Made by a program: the position numbers and the translations under genes. The notes under the pieces were generated by a model. That model had not been told where the DNA came from and made no database searches. It was given only the letters and a program-made list of their open reading frames with translations. This document shows positions 8,480 through 17,224 of a stretch of DNA of 26,159 bases, piece after piece. The stretch's first letter is position 1. Every line of letters starts with the position of its first letter. This DNA comes from a virus: positions 1 to 26,159 of IMG/VR virus record IMGVR_UViG_3300021964_000445. The stretch is one strand, 5' to 3'.

Positions 8480-9644
8480 TATTAAAGGTTGTATTCTACC
8501 TTGGATGCATTTATTCGGTTCTATAAGAGGCGAATACAAAATCTGCTGCTTTGCTGAATATGCACCTAATTCTCCAATATTAGGCACATATAAAGATTCT
8601 ATTGATTCAGTGTGGAATGGAGATACTTTAAAAAAAATAAGGAAAGATTTTTTATTAGGTAATGAAATTCCTGCCTGTGAGCATGCGTGTTTTAATAAAG
8701 AAAAACTAGGTAGTCAAAGCCATAGACAGATAATGAATAAAAACTATGAACATCTTCAATATTTACAAGATGCTACAAATTCTGATGGTTCTATAGATAA
8801 TTATCCTATCTATTTAGATGTTAGATTTGGAAATACTTGTAATTTTAGGTGTAGAATGTGCGGCCCACACTCCTCTACAAGCTGGTATAAAGAAATGCCT
8901 TCTGATCTTAAGTATCCTATTGATAAATATACCGATAATACAACTTTTTGGGAAAATATAGACATAATAGCTCCTAGTATTCGAGACGTGTATTTTGCTG
9001 GAGGTGAGCCTTTTGTTCAAGAAGGGCATTATAAATTGCTTGAATATTTAAATGAAAAAGGGTACGCTTCTAATATATCCTTAAGCTATAATACTAACTT
9101 AAGTTATAAAAAATTCAAAAAATATGACATTAAAACATTATGGAAAAACTTTAATAACATAAAACTATGGCCTAGTTGTGAAGGGTATGGAAATAGAGTT
9201 AATTATTCTAGAAAAGGTTTTTCGTGGTCTAAGTTTGAGGATAGTATAAATTACTACAAAGATTATGTTCAGACAATCAGCGCTGTGATAAGTATTTATA
9301 GCATATCAACAATGCCAGAATTATTGCTTTGGGCAAAAAATATTAACCTTAATGTTCATGGAACAACTTTAATTGACCCTTCATATATGTCAATAACTTG
9401 TTTACCTAAAGAATCAAAACGTGAAATCAATCTTAAGTTTAAAAAATTTCTTATGTCTAATTATCAACTCTTTACTTTACAAGAGTTAGATATGATTAAA
9501 TCATGGCTTTCTTATATGAATTCAAAAGATAACTCTCATCTCTTAAAAGACTTTAAAAAATTTAACGATAAATATGACCTAACTAGAAATGAAAGTTTTG
9601 AATCTACTTTTCCAGAGTACGCGGCATGGTACAAAAATATTTAA
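8436..9644 (+). CDS. Radical SAM enzyme with N-terminal twitch-like domain
   Basis: Up to 402 aa. The core motif C135-X3-C139-X2-C142 (CNFRCRMC) binds the [4Fe-4S] cluster that cleaves S-adenosylmethionine; YFAGGEP at about 188 is the usual GGE motif after it. In front of the core, C19, C37, C38, C81 and C85 (GCILPWMH, KICCF, CEHAC, then FNKEKLGSQSHR) form a twitch/SPASM-like auxiliary cluster module. This N-terminal-twitch layout is a known radical SAM family whose substrates are mostly unknown. The start is unclear: TTG 8436 has no SD, while CTG 8448 has GGAGG five bases before it; the first ATG (8505) would delete C19. Starts inside the L gene imply coupling. The gene interrupts the lambda-like order between L and K and is richer in A/T runs than its neighbours, suggesting later acquisition. 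Protein modification is plausible; the target is not shown. Confidence 0.9.
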   Translation: MEVSLQQDEQSPNNNIKGCILPWMHLFGSIRGEYKICCFAEYAPNSPILGTYKDSIDSVWNGDTLKKIRKDFLLGNEIPACEHACFNKEKLGSQSHRQIMNKNYEHLQYLQDATNSDGSIDNYPIYLDVRFGNTCNFRCRMCGPHSSTSWYKEMPSDLKYPIDKYTDNTTFWENIDIIAPSIRDVYFAGGEPFVQEGHYKLLEYLNEKGYASNISLSYNTNLSYKKFKKYDIKTLWKNFNNIKLWPSCEGYGNRVNYSRKGFSWSKFEDSINYYKDYVQTISAVISIYSISTMPELLLWAKNINLNVHGTTLIDPSYMSITCLPKESKREINLKFKKFLMSNYQLFTLQELDMIKSWLSYMNSKDNSHLLKDFKKFNDKYDLTRNESFESTFPEYAAWYKNI

Positions 9645-10015
9645 GTCTTAATCATGAATATGGTAAAGTAGATTGTATCGAGCTTATCAGACAGTTCTAT
9701 AAAGAAGAGTTAAATATAGCTTTTAACTTACCAACATACCCTAAATCAAGAGAGTGGCTTAAGCATTTTTCTGCTGAAAGTGTTGATCGCTGGGCTTCTT
9801 CTTGGTTTACAAAAGTTGAATTGACAGACGCACAAAACTATGATGTAATGATATTTAAGTCTGAGAAATCAGAACTAATTATACATTTTGGTATGTATCT
9901 TATGCCATCAAAAATGCTACACGTTGAAGAAGGGGGCTTTTCGTGTATTCAAACTCTTTCCCAATATTGGATGGATAGACTACACGCAATTTATAGACAC
10001 AATGACTTGGTATAA
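9626..10015 (+). CDS. NlpC/P60-type cysteine peptidase, first copy (K-like)
   Basis: 129 aa. NlpC/P60 features: C17 in KVDCIELI as nucleophile, H87 in IIHFGMYL as general base, and H99 in MLHVEE as the polar third residue. Such tail-tip enzymes cut peptide crosslinks in peptidoglycan during DNA entry; in lambda this domain is the C-terminal part of gpK. The ATG overlaps the end of the radical SAM gene by 19 bases and has only a weak GAG upstream, suggesting coupled translation. Together with the next gene it forms a tandem pair with the same fold. It is a minimal single-domain protein with no signal peptide, consistent with delivery in the virion. Family membership rests on motif spacing, since overall similarity to known examples is low. 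Confidence 0.75.
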   Translation: MVQKYLSLNHEYGKVDCIELIRQFYKEELNIAFNLPTYPKSREWLKHFSAESVDRWASSWFTKVELTDAQNYDVMIFKSEKSELIIHFGMYLMPSKMLHVEEGGFSCIQTLSQYWMDRLHAIYRHNDLV

Positions 10016-10430
10016 TTCTTATACAGGTTTTCCTTACAAACATCTTGGTAATGATACGGAAACAGGGATTGATTGTTTTAATCTCTGTGCACTTGTTTTT
10101 AAACAAGAATTAGGAATAGATATCCCATATACTACAGCTGACTTTTGTAATATAGTTGATGAAGATTGGTATACAAAAACTCATGAGCGTTGGATGGATC
10201 GTGCAGCTTCAGAACAACATGGATGGGTAAAAGTTAAAGATCCAAAACCCTATGATGTGATTCTTATGAGTTTAGGTTCTACCCATGTTACTAATCACTG
10301 TGCACTTTATGTAGATAAAAATAAGATACTTCAAACAATGATTAATCATAAGAGTTGGATAGCTCCTTATGGAAAATACTATAAACAATATACAACTGGA
10401 ATATTTAGATGGAAAGATTTGATGAACTAA
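10002..10430 (+). CDS. NlpC/P60-type cysteine peptidase, second copy (K-like)
   Basis: 142 aa from ATG 10002. The longer frame from 9888 would lie over the coding sequence of the previous gene for more than 100 bases, and its extra N-terminus does not look like this family. Motifs: C25 in TGIDCFNLCAL, H99 in NHCALYV and H116 in MINHKSW, the full Cys-His-polar set. The opening WYNSYTGFPYKHLGND resembles phage-encoded NlpC/P60 proteins, where the Y-x-x-G region precedes the Cys helix. The gene overlaps the first copy by 14 bases and the JAB gene by 22. It is probably the main cell wall peptidase of the tail tip and matches the standard family better than copy one. Confidence 0.85.
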   Translation: MTWYNSYTGFPYKHLGNDTETGIDCFNLCALVFKQELGIDIPYTTADFCNIVDEDWYTKTHERWMDRAASEQHGWVKVKDPKPYDVILMSLGSTHVTNHCALYVDKNKILQTMINHKSWIAPYGKYYKQYTTGIFRWKDLMN

Positions 10431-10786
10431 CTGAGGCAATGAATGCTCACGCTCTGCGAGACTATCCTCGTGAAGCCGTTGGGATTATTACTAATGATTT
10501 TAAATACATTCCTTGTAGTAATATATCTCCTGAACCAAAATTAACCTTTGTACTTGATCCAGCAGATTTAGTAAAACATGACGGAAATATATGGGGCATT
10601 TTTCATTCTCATCCAGGAGACGAAAACCCCATACCAAGTAAGGAAGATAAAGTAAGTGCTGCTTTCCAAGAATATAAATTTTTGGTAGGATTTAATAAGA
10701 AATTTTTTATCTATTGGCTTGACCAAAATCTAGACGCTCTTATCTTTGATAAGTTTGAGGAAAAACATCTTGCAGGCAACAGTTAA
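10409..10786 (+). CDS. JAB/MPN (JAMM) metalloprotease-like tail protein (N-terminal K half)
   Basis: 125 aa. Complete JAMM zinc motif: E22 (PREAVG), then H66-S-H68-P-X7-S77-X2-D80 (HSHPGDENPIPSKED). In lambda gpK a JAB domain is fused in front of the NlpC/P60 domain; here the two activities are separate genes and the order is reversed, with JAB last. Its role in tails is thought to be proteolytic or peptidoglycan-related, acting on Zn-bound substrates; the exact substrate is unknown. The ATG at 10409 lies within the last codons of the second NlpC gene, so the K-type genes form an overlapping chain. Confidence 0.9.
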   Translation: MERFDELTEAMNAHALRDYPREAVGIITNDFKYIPCSNISPEPKLTFVLDPADLVKHDGNIWGIFHSHPGDENPIPSKEDKVSAAFQEYKFLVGFNKKFFIYWLDQNLDALIFDKFEEKHLAGNS

Positions 10787-11510
10787 AGTTCATTCATCTT
10801 TACATAAGTATTTTGACTATACAGAGTTACGTGCTGACTTTAACACGTACTATGACTTAATTCCTTATCTTAGTGCTATGCATCCGCGTTTTAAACATTA
10901 CATGAATATGGTAAAATGGGGTGAAACTAATGAAGGCTTTACTTTTTTAGATAAAGATCTTAATCTTGTTACTGAAGAAGATCTGCATATTAAACGTATT
11001 CATGAAGGGGATACTATTTATTTAACACCTGTAATTGCAGGAGGTGGCGGTAAGAATGGCGGATTATTAGCCGCTGCTCTAGTTGTTGGTTTAGCTGTTG
11101 CTTTTCCCCCAGCTGCTGCTGGTTTAACTGGCACAGTTGGCACAGGTACCTCGTTAGTAGGTGGAGCTCTCGGTTCTGCACCTTCTGTAGTTGCTCCAAT
11201 AACTACTGGTGGCGGTGGCGGGTTGTTAGCTTCTTTTTCTGCTATGCCTGGCTTTGCTCAATCACTATTTATGAACGTAGGTTTATCATTAATTTCTTCA
11301 CTCTTTGCTAAGAAGAAAAAACCAACGGATACAGATACTTCCACTAGACAAGGAGGCGCTTTCGGCTCTTTGACTAATTCAACTCAATCAGGTACTCCTA
11401 TTGCACTTCATTATGGACAAGTGCGCGTTGCAGGCCAAATGTTAAGCGGTTATATTGATTCTGATGATCATGGTAAAAATGATGTTGTCAGAGTAGAGGA
11501 TAAATTCTAA
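10770..11510 (+). CDS. Tail assembly protein I-like
   Basis: 246 aa from TTG 10770. This start gives MQATVKVHSSLHKYF and has GAGGAAA nine bases upstream; an earlier in-frame TTG at 10746 lacks one. The N-terminal 75 residues look like a beta-grasp fold of the lambda tail protein I type, ending at DTIYLTPVIAGGGGKNGG. A Gly/Ala-rich hydrophobic stretch (about 95-185) follows, possibly membrane-active, then a hinge with KKKKP. The C-terminus ends with GTPIALHYGQVRVAGQMLSG, a strongly conserved motif of I proteins. The lambda homologue acts with J in tail tip assembly. It overlaps JAB by 17 bases and J by one (TAATG). Confidence 0.85.
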   Translation: MQATVKVHSSLHKYFDYTELRADFNTYYDLIPYLSAMHPRFKHYMNMVKWGETNEGFTFLDKDLNLVTEEDLHIKRIHEGDTIYLTPVIAGGGGKNGGLLAAALVVGLAVAFPPAAAGLTGTVGTGTSLVGGALGSAPSVVAPITTGGGGGLLASFSAMPGFAQSLFMNVGLSLISSLFAKKKKPTDTDTSTRQGGAFGSLTNSTQSGTPIALHYGQVRVAGQMLSGYIDSDDHGKNDVVRVEDKF

Positions 11511-14500
11511 TGGCAAGAAACTTCACAAAATACCAACATCAATTTGTACCTGTTATTGGAGGTTCTAAAGGAGGTAAAGGCGGAGGCGGAGGTGCGTCTG
11601 AAGATCCTAACTCTTTATTCTCGACTGATATCGTATTTATTACAAATGGTTTAGGTGAAGGACCTGTATATAGAATCAATCCAAACGGTCCTCAAGATAT
11701 TGAGATTCAAGACAACACTATTGATGATTTGATCGACTTTGCTACCAATACTACTGATGGCGAAAAATTTATCACTCTATCTTCAACAGGTACTACTACA
11801 CAAGATCGCCTTGATGTGTTTGGTGAGTCTATTGTTACTCCTCAAAACTTTGCTTCACCTGTATCTCTTAAAAAAGGTAACCTAGCAGGTGTTCCAGCAG
11901 TAAAAGTTTCTGACCAAGAAACTTCTGCTCAAGCTTGGGATGCTATTAAGTTTAACTTTGCTCTTAATGGACTACAGAAGATTGAGCCAGATGGTGATGT
12001 CAAGATTCATACAGTTTCAATTAAGATCACTCTAAAGAATAAAGTTTTAACTGGTAACCCTTTTAATGATGATATAACAACTGTCTCTAAAACTATAACA
12101 GGTAAAACTAATACTACTTTTAAGTTTAGTGTAAAAGTAAATGTTCCACCAGCTTCAAGAAATGATGCAGGCTACCGTTTTACTATTGAGAAGACTTCTA
12201 ATGACTCTGATTCTTCGGGTACCTCAGACAATATTCAGGCTACAGGTTGGTTTGAGATTGAAAATGCTGCACAAGCCTATCCTCGTACAGCTGTGATAGG
12301 TTATGCTCTAAAAGCTGTTGATGAACATCAAAATGGTATCCCTAACTTTACTTCTCTAGTTAAAGGGCTTATTGTAAAAGTTCCATCAAACTATAATCAA
12401 CCTATACTTACTAATGGGGAGATTGATTGGAGAGAAGTAGAGGTACCTGCTACTGGAAGTCCAAGTATAGCACAGGGCTACTCATTACAATCTTCAGGAG
12501 CTGGTACTAAGCTAACAGCTACAGATCCCCAAATATATATTGGTTCATGGGACGGTACTTTTGTATACTCTTGGACACAAAACCCTGTTTGGATAATTTA
12601 TGACATTCTAACTAATAATACTTACGGATTAGGAGTTCCAGAAGAGTATATAGATAAATATAAATTTTATCAAGTAGCACAGTACTGTGATGCTTGTGAT
12701 GCTGTCACCGGTAAGTTTATAGGAGTAGATGCCTTATCTGATGGATCTTTTAGACATAAACCTAGGGGGTTTTACGCAACTACACGAGAAAACCAAATAG
12801 GTCTTCCGTCAGGCACTGCTATTAAACAACGTAGATTTACTCTTGACATTAGCATCGCTGATGAAGGTCAAGCAATGGATATCTTAAATGAGATTACTTC
12901 TTCTTTTAGAGCAGCCTTAGTCTATTCTTTAGGCAAGCTAACTCTCGCCGTTGATATGCCTGATGAATATCCTGTAGCAGTATTTAATGAAACAAATATT
13001 AAACAAGGTTCTTTAACAATCACAGGTATTAAAGAAAGTGATGTTATATCTGGTGTAGACGTATCGTATATAGAACCAACAAACCACTATAAACGTGAAA
13101 CAGTTAGAGTAGATACTTCTGATGCGAATGATGGTATAGAAAAGAATATTATCCGTAATATCACGTCTCTTGACTTGAAAGGTGTTACTCGTAGAAGCCA
13201 AGCTCTTCGTTTTGCTCAATATCAGATCGCTTCTTCTAAATATCAGAGAAGATCTCTCTCATTTACTACTTCTACTGATGCTCTACAACTAGCTCCTGGT
13301 GATGTTATATCAGTAGCTCAACAGACCTCAGGAATTGCTTACGGATACAGTGGTAAGATACATGCTAATTCAGCTATTGGTGCGAGCTCTAATACAAATG
13401 TATTTTTAGAACACTTTACATCCCCTTCTTTGTCTAATTCTATTTTTACTGCTAATTCAGGTCCTCTTGCTCTTAGAGTTATTAAGATGAAAGATGATAG
13501 AGTAGATTTATATCTAGTAAGTAATACTGCTTTCAATCTTTCAGCGACAGATAATGTATCAACAGGTGTAGATTTAGCTGAAATCAATTTAATTTCTAAG
13601 TTTAATAAACAAACTAGACAGTTTCAAGGAATATCAACTTTTGATCAAACTATCGCTCCTGAAAAAGGAGATCTGTGGTCTTTTGGAGAAATAGAAAACC
13701 CAAATAACTATTATACCAGTAAAGCAGGTAAACTATTTAAAATTACAGGCATAGATCGTCAACCAAAAGAAGAGGAAGTTACAATCTCTGCTATTGAGTA
13801 TATTTCTAATGTCTATGTAGATTCTGATACCTTTATTGATTATACTCCTACTGCTTATACAGATATTGTATCACCACTATCTGTACCTCCAGCACCTTAT
13901 TTTACCTTTTCTGCTCAACCAAGACGTAGGCTAGACGGTACAGTTGCGGTAGATGGTGTTTTAGATTTCAGAAATGAGCTATTAGGTTATAATCAGGATC
14001 TCAGAACAGAGTACTTTATTTCTCGTCCTGACGGTTCTTCTCTTGTTAATAATGTTTATGCTGGATCATTAAACGTTATTGTAAGTGATCAAAACGTATT
14101 AACTGCTGGGTCTACAGCAACTCTAACTGGTAAAAATGGTTTTCAATCAACTATCGGAGAAATAAGACTTTTAGCTAATGCCTTTACTACAGTAGACACA
14201 GGAGGCGGAACTCTAGATGGTAACGTAGAATTAACTCTCGAAGGTTTAAACGTAGCTTTTGATGAAAACTTTTTTAAGCATGTATTAGAAGTAAACGATG
14301 GTGGAGTTTTTGCTAATCTTAAGGGTAGTGATACTATCTCAATACCTGTAAAAGATAAAACTGCTCCTCAAGGATTATTAAATTTTGTAGGATTTGCTTC
14401 TGATATTTCTGCATTAAGCGTTAATGTAGTAGGATTTGATAAGTCTCTAAATACTTTAAAATTTGAGAATACATTAACTAATGGATTAAATCTTGTAGAC

Positions 14501-17224
14501 TTATTACCTCCAGCTCCTTTCTATATTACTTTAAATCAGTTATTAGATGCACGTTATTTTAGTAATAATAGCTTCTATGTTAGTGGCTCAGAGTTTACAT
14601 ATGAAACAGAAGGCAACTTAGCAACTTCAGGATCTACTACTATACCTCTTGAAATTACCCCTCGTTCAGCAGATTTTGTTAGATTGTATATTGATGGAGT
14701 TTTAAAATCAACAGGACAATACACTGTTAATCTTAATAAATCTCTATCTATAGATGCTAATATTATCTACACTCTTCAATCTGGAGACGTTCTGTATAGA
14801 GCTGAAGTAGATCACTATACTGTTCCTGCTATTGAGATTGGTGACAATGTTCAAACATCCTTTAATAATACATTTTCAGTCATTAATACTTCTTTTGACC
14901 CAGAAAGTGCTACCTATAACGCAGCATTAACAGCTAATACTATTTATCGTGTAGAATTGGGCACTACCCCAACAGCAAATTTGACTGGTTTCTCTTTTGT
15001 TAATATTGAATCAGACCCTGTAGGTAGTATAGCAAATGTAAGTGGTAATGCCTGTACTTTAGACTATAATGAGACTACCTATCCTTCAACTTTTAACCTT
15101 GGCAACAATAGAATCTACAACCTAACTGTCGGTGGAGAATTTGAAAAATTCTTTGTAGGACAAGACCAGGTTATTAGAGATCTACCAGTTGGAACTACCT
15201 CAATCAAAGCTAGAAATAAAAGCGTATTAGGTAGATTTAGTCCTTTTACTACTAAATCAGTTACTGTAGCTACCATTCCTATCCAACGTGTAACAGGTCT
15301 TGCCGTCACTGAATCTTTATATCGTGAACAAACAGGCGGTGTCGCAGTTCGTGCAACTTGCTCTTTTGATCATATTACTGGACAAGAAGTGACAGATTAT
15401 GAAATTTCTTACAGATTAGCTACTATTGATGATGTAGGTATCAATGATGGTGGTGCTGATCTAACCTCTTTCAATACTGTAAAAGTTCCCTCAACTGGTA
15501 TTGATGATGACGGAAAAATTCGTTTTACCGTGCAAGGTATTAACCGTGGTACTTCTTCAGGTTTGAACTCTATTACTTTTAGAGTAACACCTCTTAATAA
15601 AACTATCAGAGGTAAGACAGCCACTATAACAAAAACTATTATTGGTAAAACAGCTACTCCTACAAATATCTTTAACTTTACTGGCGGTCAAAATACTGAT
15701 CAGATTACTCTTTTATGGCAATATCCTCGTGCTGTTTCTGGAGATCTTCTTGATCTTGATTTAAAAGAAGTTGTAATCCGTCGTGCTCCTGGCGCTGTTG
15801 CAAATACTGTAGCAAACTTCGTAGCGTCTGATCCTCTTGTAACTGTATCAGCTGGTACCGCTCGTAAATCAATTCCAATTGATACTTTTGGAGAGTTTAC
15901 TTATCTAGCTCGTGCTAGAGATACAAGTGGTAACTTTAGTGAAGATGTTCAAGCAATTACTTTTACAACTTCGCGTCCTGATCGCTCTACTGTTGTTGCA
16001 GCTTATAATGAAGACTCTCCTGGCACTGATTTTACTGTAATAACTAATACAAACCAAGGCGAATCTAACTTCCCATCATTTGCAGATTCTAACTCTGGAG
16101 GACTAGCATATGATTATACTTCTGCAGTAGACAATGCTAATGGTACTGCAGAAGGTTTTTCAGCTATTGGTGGTTCTCCTACAGATCTACTTGTAGAAGA
16201 TGATGGTGTTTATGTCACACAGATTAGAGATTTTGGAGCAACGGTTACTGGTTCTATCTTTGTTGACATTGAAGCAACTCAAGAAATTAAAACTACCTAT
16301 AACGATACGCACGAAGCATTGATTACTGGAGTTACAGAAGCGTCTCCTAACGGTAATGTGTTAGTAGATGTTGATTTTGGTGGGATAGGCCATGTTTTAG
16401 GTTTTGCAAATACCTCTCAACCTAATCAACGATATGACGCAAATAATAAAACTTGGATGACAGGCGGAGTATCAGGTAATGTATATGGTATATATAACCA
16501 TGGTCAATATGTAGGTGATACAGCTAATGCTAATTCTTATGCATTGATTGCAGGTTTAATAAACGCCACAGCAATTGAGTTAGGTGCGTCTTATTATGCT
16601 AATGGCGATCCTACAGGTTCTAATGGTTTTTCTAATATTACTGTATCTGGTAATACCTATGAATTGGTTAACTTTACTCAGTTTGCGGATACTGGTTCCG
16701 GTGATACCTATGAAGGGTCCTTAGGAGCCATATCTGCACAAACCCTAATTAGAACTACAACAGCTGATAATTCTTCTCTTTACTATGCAAATGGTAACGT
16801 AGATACTTCTCAGTTTGTTGGTGCTAGTGTAAATGATGGTTTTACCACTTATCAAGCGGGTTCTCGTACTTTCCGTCAGTTCCAATTAAAATTTATCGTA
16901 AACAATTCAAAGCCTAATGAATTTGACTTTACAATTGATAAATTTAGGTATAGTATAGAAAAAGATACAGTCACATTTACTGACACCGTAACTTATGACG
17001 GTACACCAAAAACCGTTAGTCTTGCTACAGCAAACTTTTTGAACAGACCTGTAATTTCTTATGCAATTCTAGATCAAATAGATGCAGTAGCAAATCCTGC
17101 TATTGTTGTCACCACTTCAGCAAGTAATTTGCAAGTACAGTTCCAGTTAGTAGCAGCAGATGGTACAGGTGCTTATCAGGCAAATAGCACAGCAAATGTT
17201 ATGGTAACAGCAGTAGGAGTATAA
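11510..17224 (+). CDS. Tail tip attachment protein J-like (host specificity)
   Basis: 1904 aa, larger than lambda J (1132 aa). The N-terminus has a Gly/Lys linker (about 17-30). A central part near 350-530 contains WTQNPVWIIYDILTNNTYGLG, the J/phage-tail_3 hallmark. Two fibronectin type III-like segments lie near 1256-1380 and 1385-1490 (strands VTDYEISYRLA, then TYLARARDTSGNFS). The C-terminal 400 residues are Asn/Thr/Ser-rich beta structure, the likely receptor-binding end. A repeat with core VRLYIDGVLK near 1060 resembles units in the M-like and fibre-like proteins. J forms the tip trimer that contacts the host receptor, so the distal region should vary most between relatives. Start TAATG with AGAGGATAA upstream. 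Confidence 0.92.
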   Translation: MARNFTKYQHQFVPVIGGSKGGKGGGGGASEDPNSLFSTDIVFITNGLGEGPVYRINPNGPQDIEIQDNTIDDLIDFATNTTDGEKFITLSSTGTTTQDRLDVFGESIVTPQNFASPVSLKKGNLAGVPAVKVSDQETSAQAWDAIKFNFALNGLQKIEPDGDVKIHTVSIKITLKNKVLTGNPFNDDITTVSKTITGKTNTTFKFSVKVNVPPASRNDAGYRFTIEKTSNDSDSSGTSDNIQATGWFEIENAAQAYPRTAVIGYALKAVDEHQNGIPNFTSLVKGLIVKVPSNYNQPILTNGEIDWREVEVPATGSPSIAQGYSLQSSGAGTKLTATDPQIYIGSWDGTFVYSWTQNPVWIIYDILTNNTYGLGVPEEYIDKYKFYQVAQYCDACDAVTGKFIGVDALSDGSFRHKPRGFYATTRENQIGLPSGTAIKQRRFTLDISIADEGQAMDILNEITSSFRAALVYSLGKLTLAVDMPDEYPVAVFNETNIKQGSLTITGIKESDVISGVDVSYIEPTNHYKRETVRVDTSDANDGIEKNIIRNITSLDLKGVTRRSQALRFAQYQIASSKYQRRSLSFTTSTDALQLAPGDVISVAQQTSGIAYGYSGKIHANSAIGASSNTNVFLEHFTSPSLSNSIFTANSGPLALRVIKMKDDRVDLYLVSNTAFNLSATDNVSTGVDLAEINLISKFNKQTRQFQGISTFDQTIAPEKGDLWSFGEIENPNNYYTSKAGKLFKITGIDRQPKEEEVTISAIEYISNVYVDSDTFIDYTPTAYTDIVSPLSVPPAPYFTFSAQPRRRLDGTVAVDGVLDFRNELLGYNQDLRTEYFISRPDGSSLVNNVYAGSLNVIVSDQNVLTAGSTATLTGKNGFQSTIGEIRLLANAFTTVDTGGGTLDGNVELTLEGLNVAFDENFFKHVLEVNDGGVFANLKGSDTISIPVKDKTAPQGLLNFVGFASDISALSVNVVGFDKSLNTLKFENTLTNGLNLVDLLPPAPFYITLNQLLDARYFSNNSFYVSGSEFTYETEGNLATSGSTTIPLEITPRSADFVRLYIDGVLKSTGQYTVNLNKSLSIDANIIYTLQSGDVLYRAEVDHYTVPAIEIGDNVQTSFNNTFSVINTSFDPESATYNAALTANTIYRVELGTTPTANLTGFSFVNIESDPVGSIANVSGNACTLDYNETTYPSTFNLGNNRIYNLTVGGEFEKFFVGQDQVIRDLPVGTTSIKARNKSVLGRFSPFTTKSVTVATIPIQRVTGLAVTESLYREQTGGVAVRATCSFDHITGQEVTDYEISYRLATIDDVGINDGGADLTSFNTVKVPSTGIDDDGKIRFTVQGINRGTSSGLNSITFRVTPLNKTIRGKTATITKTIIGKTATPTNIFNFTGGQNTDQITLLWQYPRAVSGDLLDLDLKEVVIRRAPGAVANTVANFVASDPLVTVSAGTARKSIPIDTFGEFTYLARARDTSGNFSEDVQAITFTTSRPDRSTVVAAYNEDSPGTDFTVITNTNQGESNFPSFADSNSGGLAYDYTSAVDNANGTAEGFSAIGGSPTDLLVEDDGVYVTQIRDFGATVTGSIFVDIEATQEIKTTYNDTHEALITGVTEASPNGNVLVDVDFGGIGHVLGFANTSQPNQRYDANNKTWMTGGVSGNVYGIYNHGQYVGDTANANSYALIAGLINATAIELGASYYANGDPTGSNGFSNITVSGNTYELVNFTQFADTGSGDTYEGSLGAISAQTLIRTTTADNSSLYYANGNVDTSQFVGASVNDGFTTYQAGSRTFRQFQLKFIVNNSKPNEFDFTIDKFRYSIEKDTVTFTDTVTYDGTPKTVSLATANFLNRPVISYAILDQIDAVANPAIVVTTSASNLQVQFQLVAADGTGAYQANSTANVMVTAVGV

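Noticed and set aside
9888-10001. N-terminal extension of the second NlpC/P60 gene
   Set aside because: It would overlap the first copy for over 100 bases in another frame; residues from ATG 10002 onward give the family-like start.
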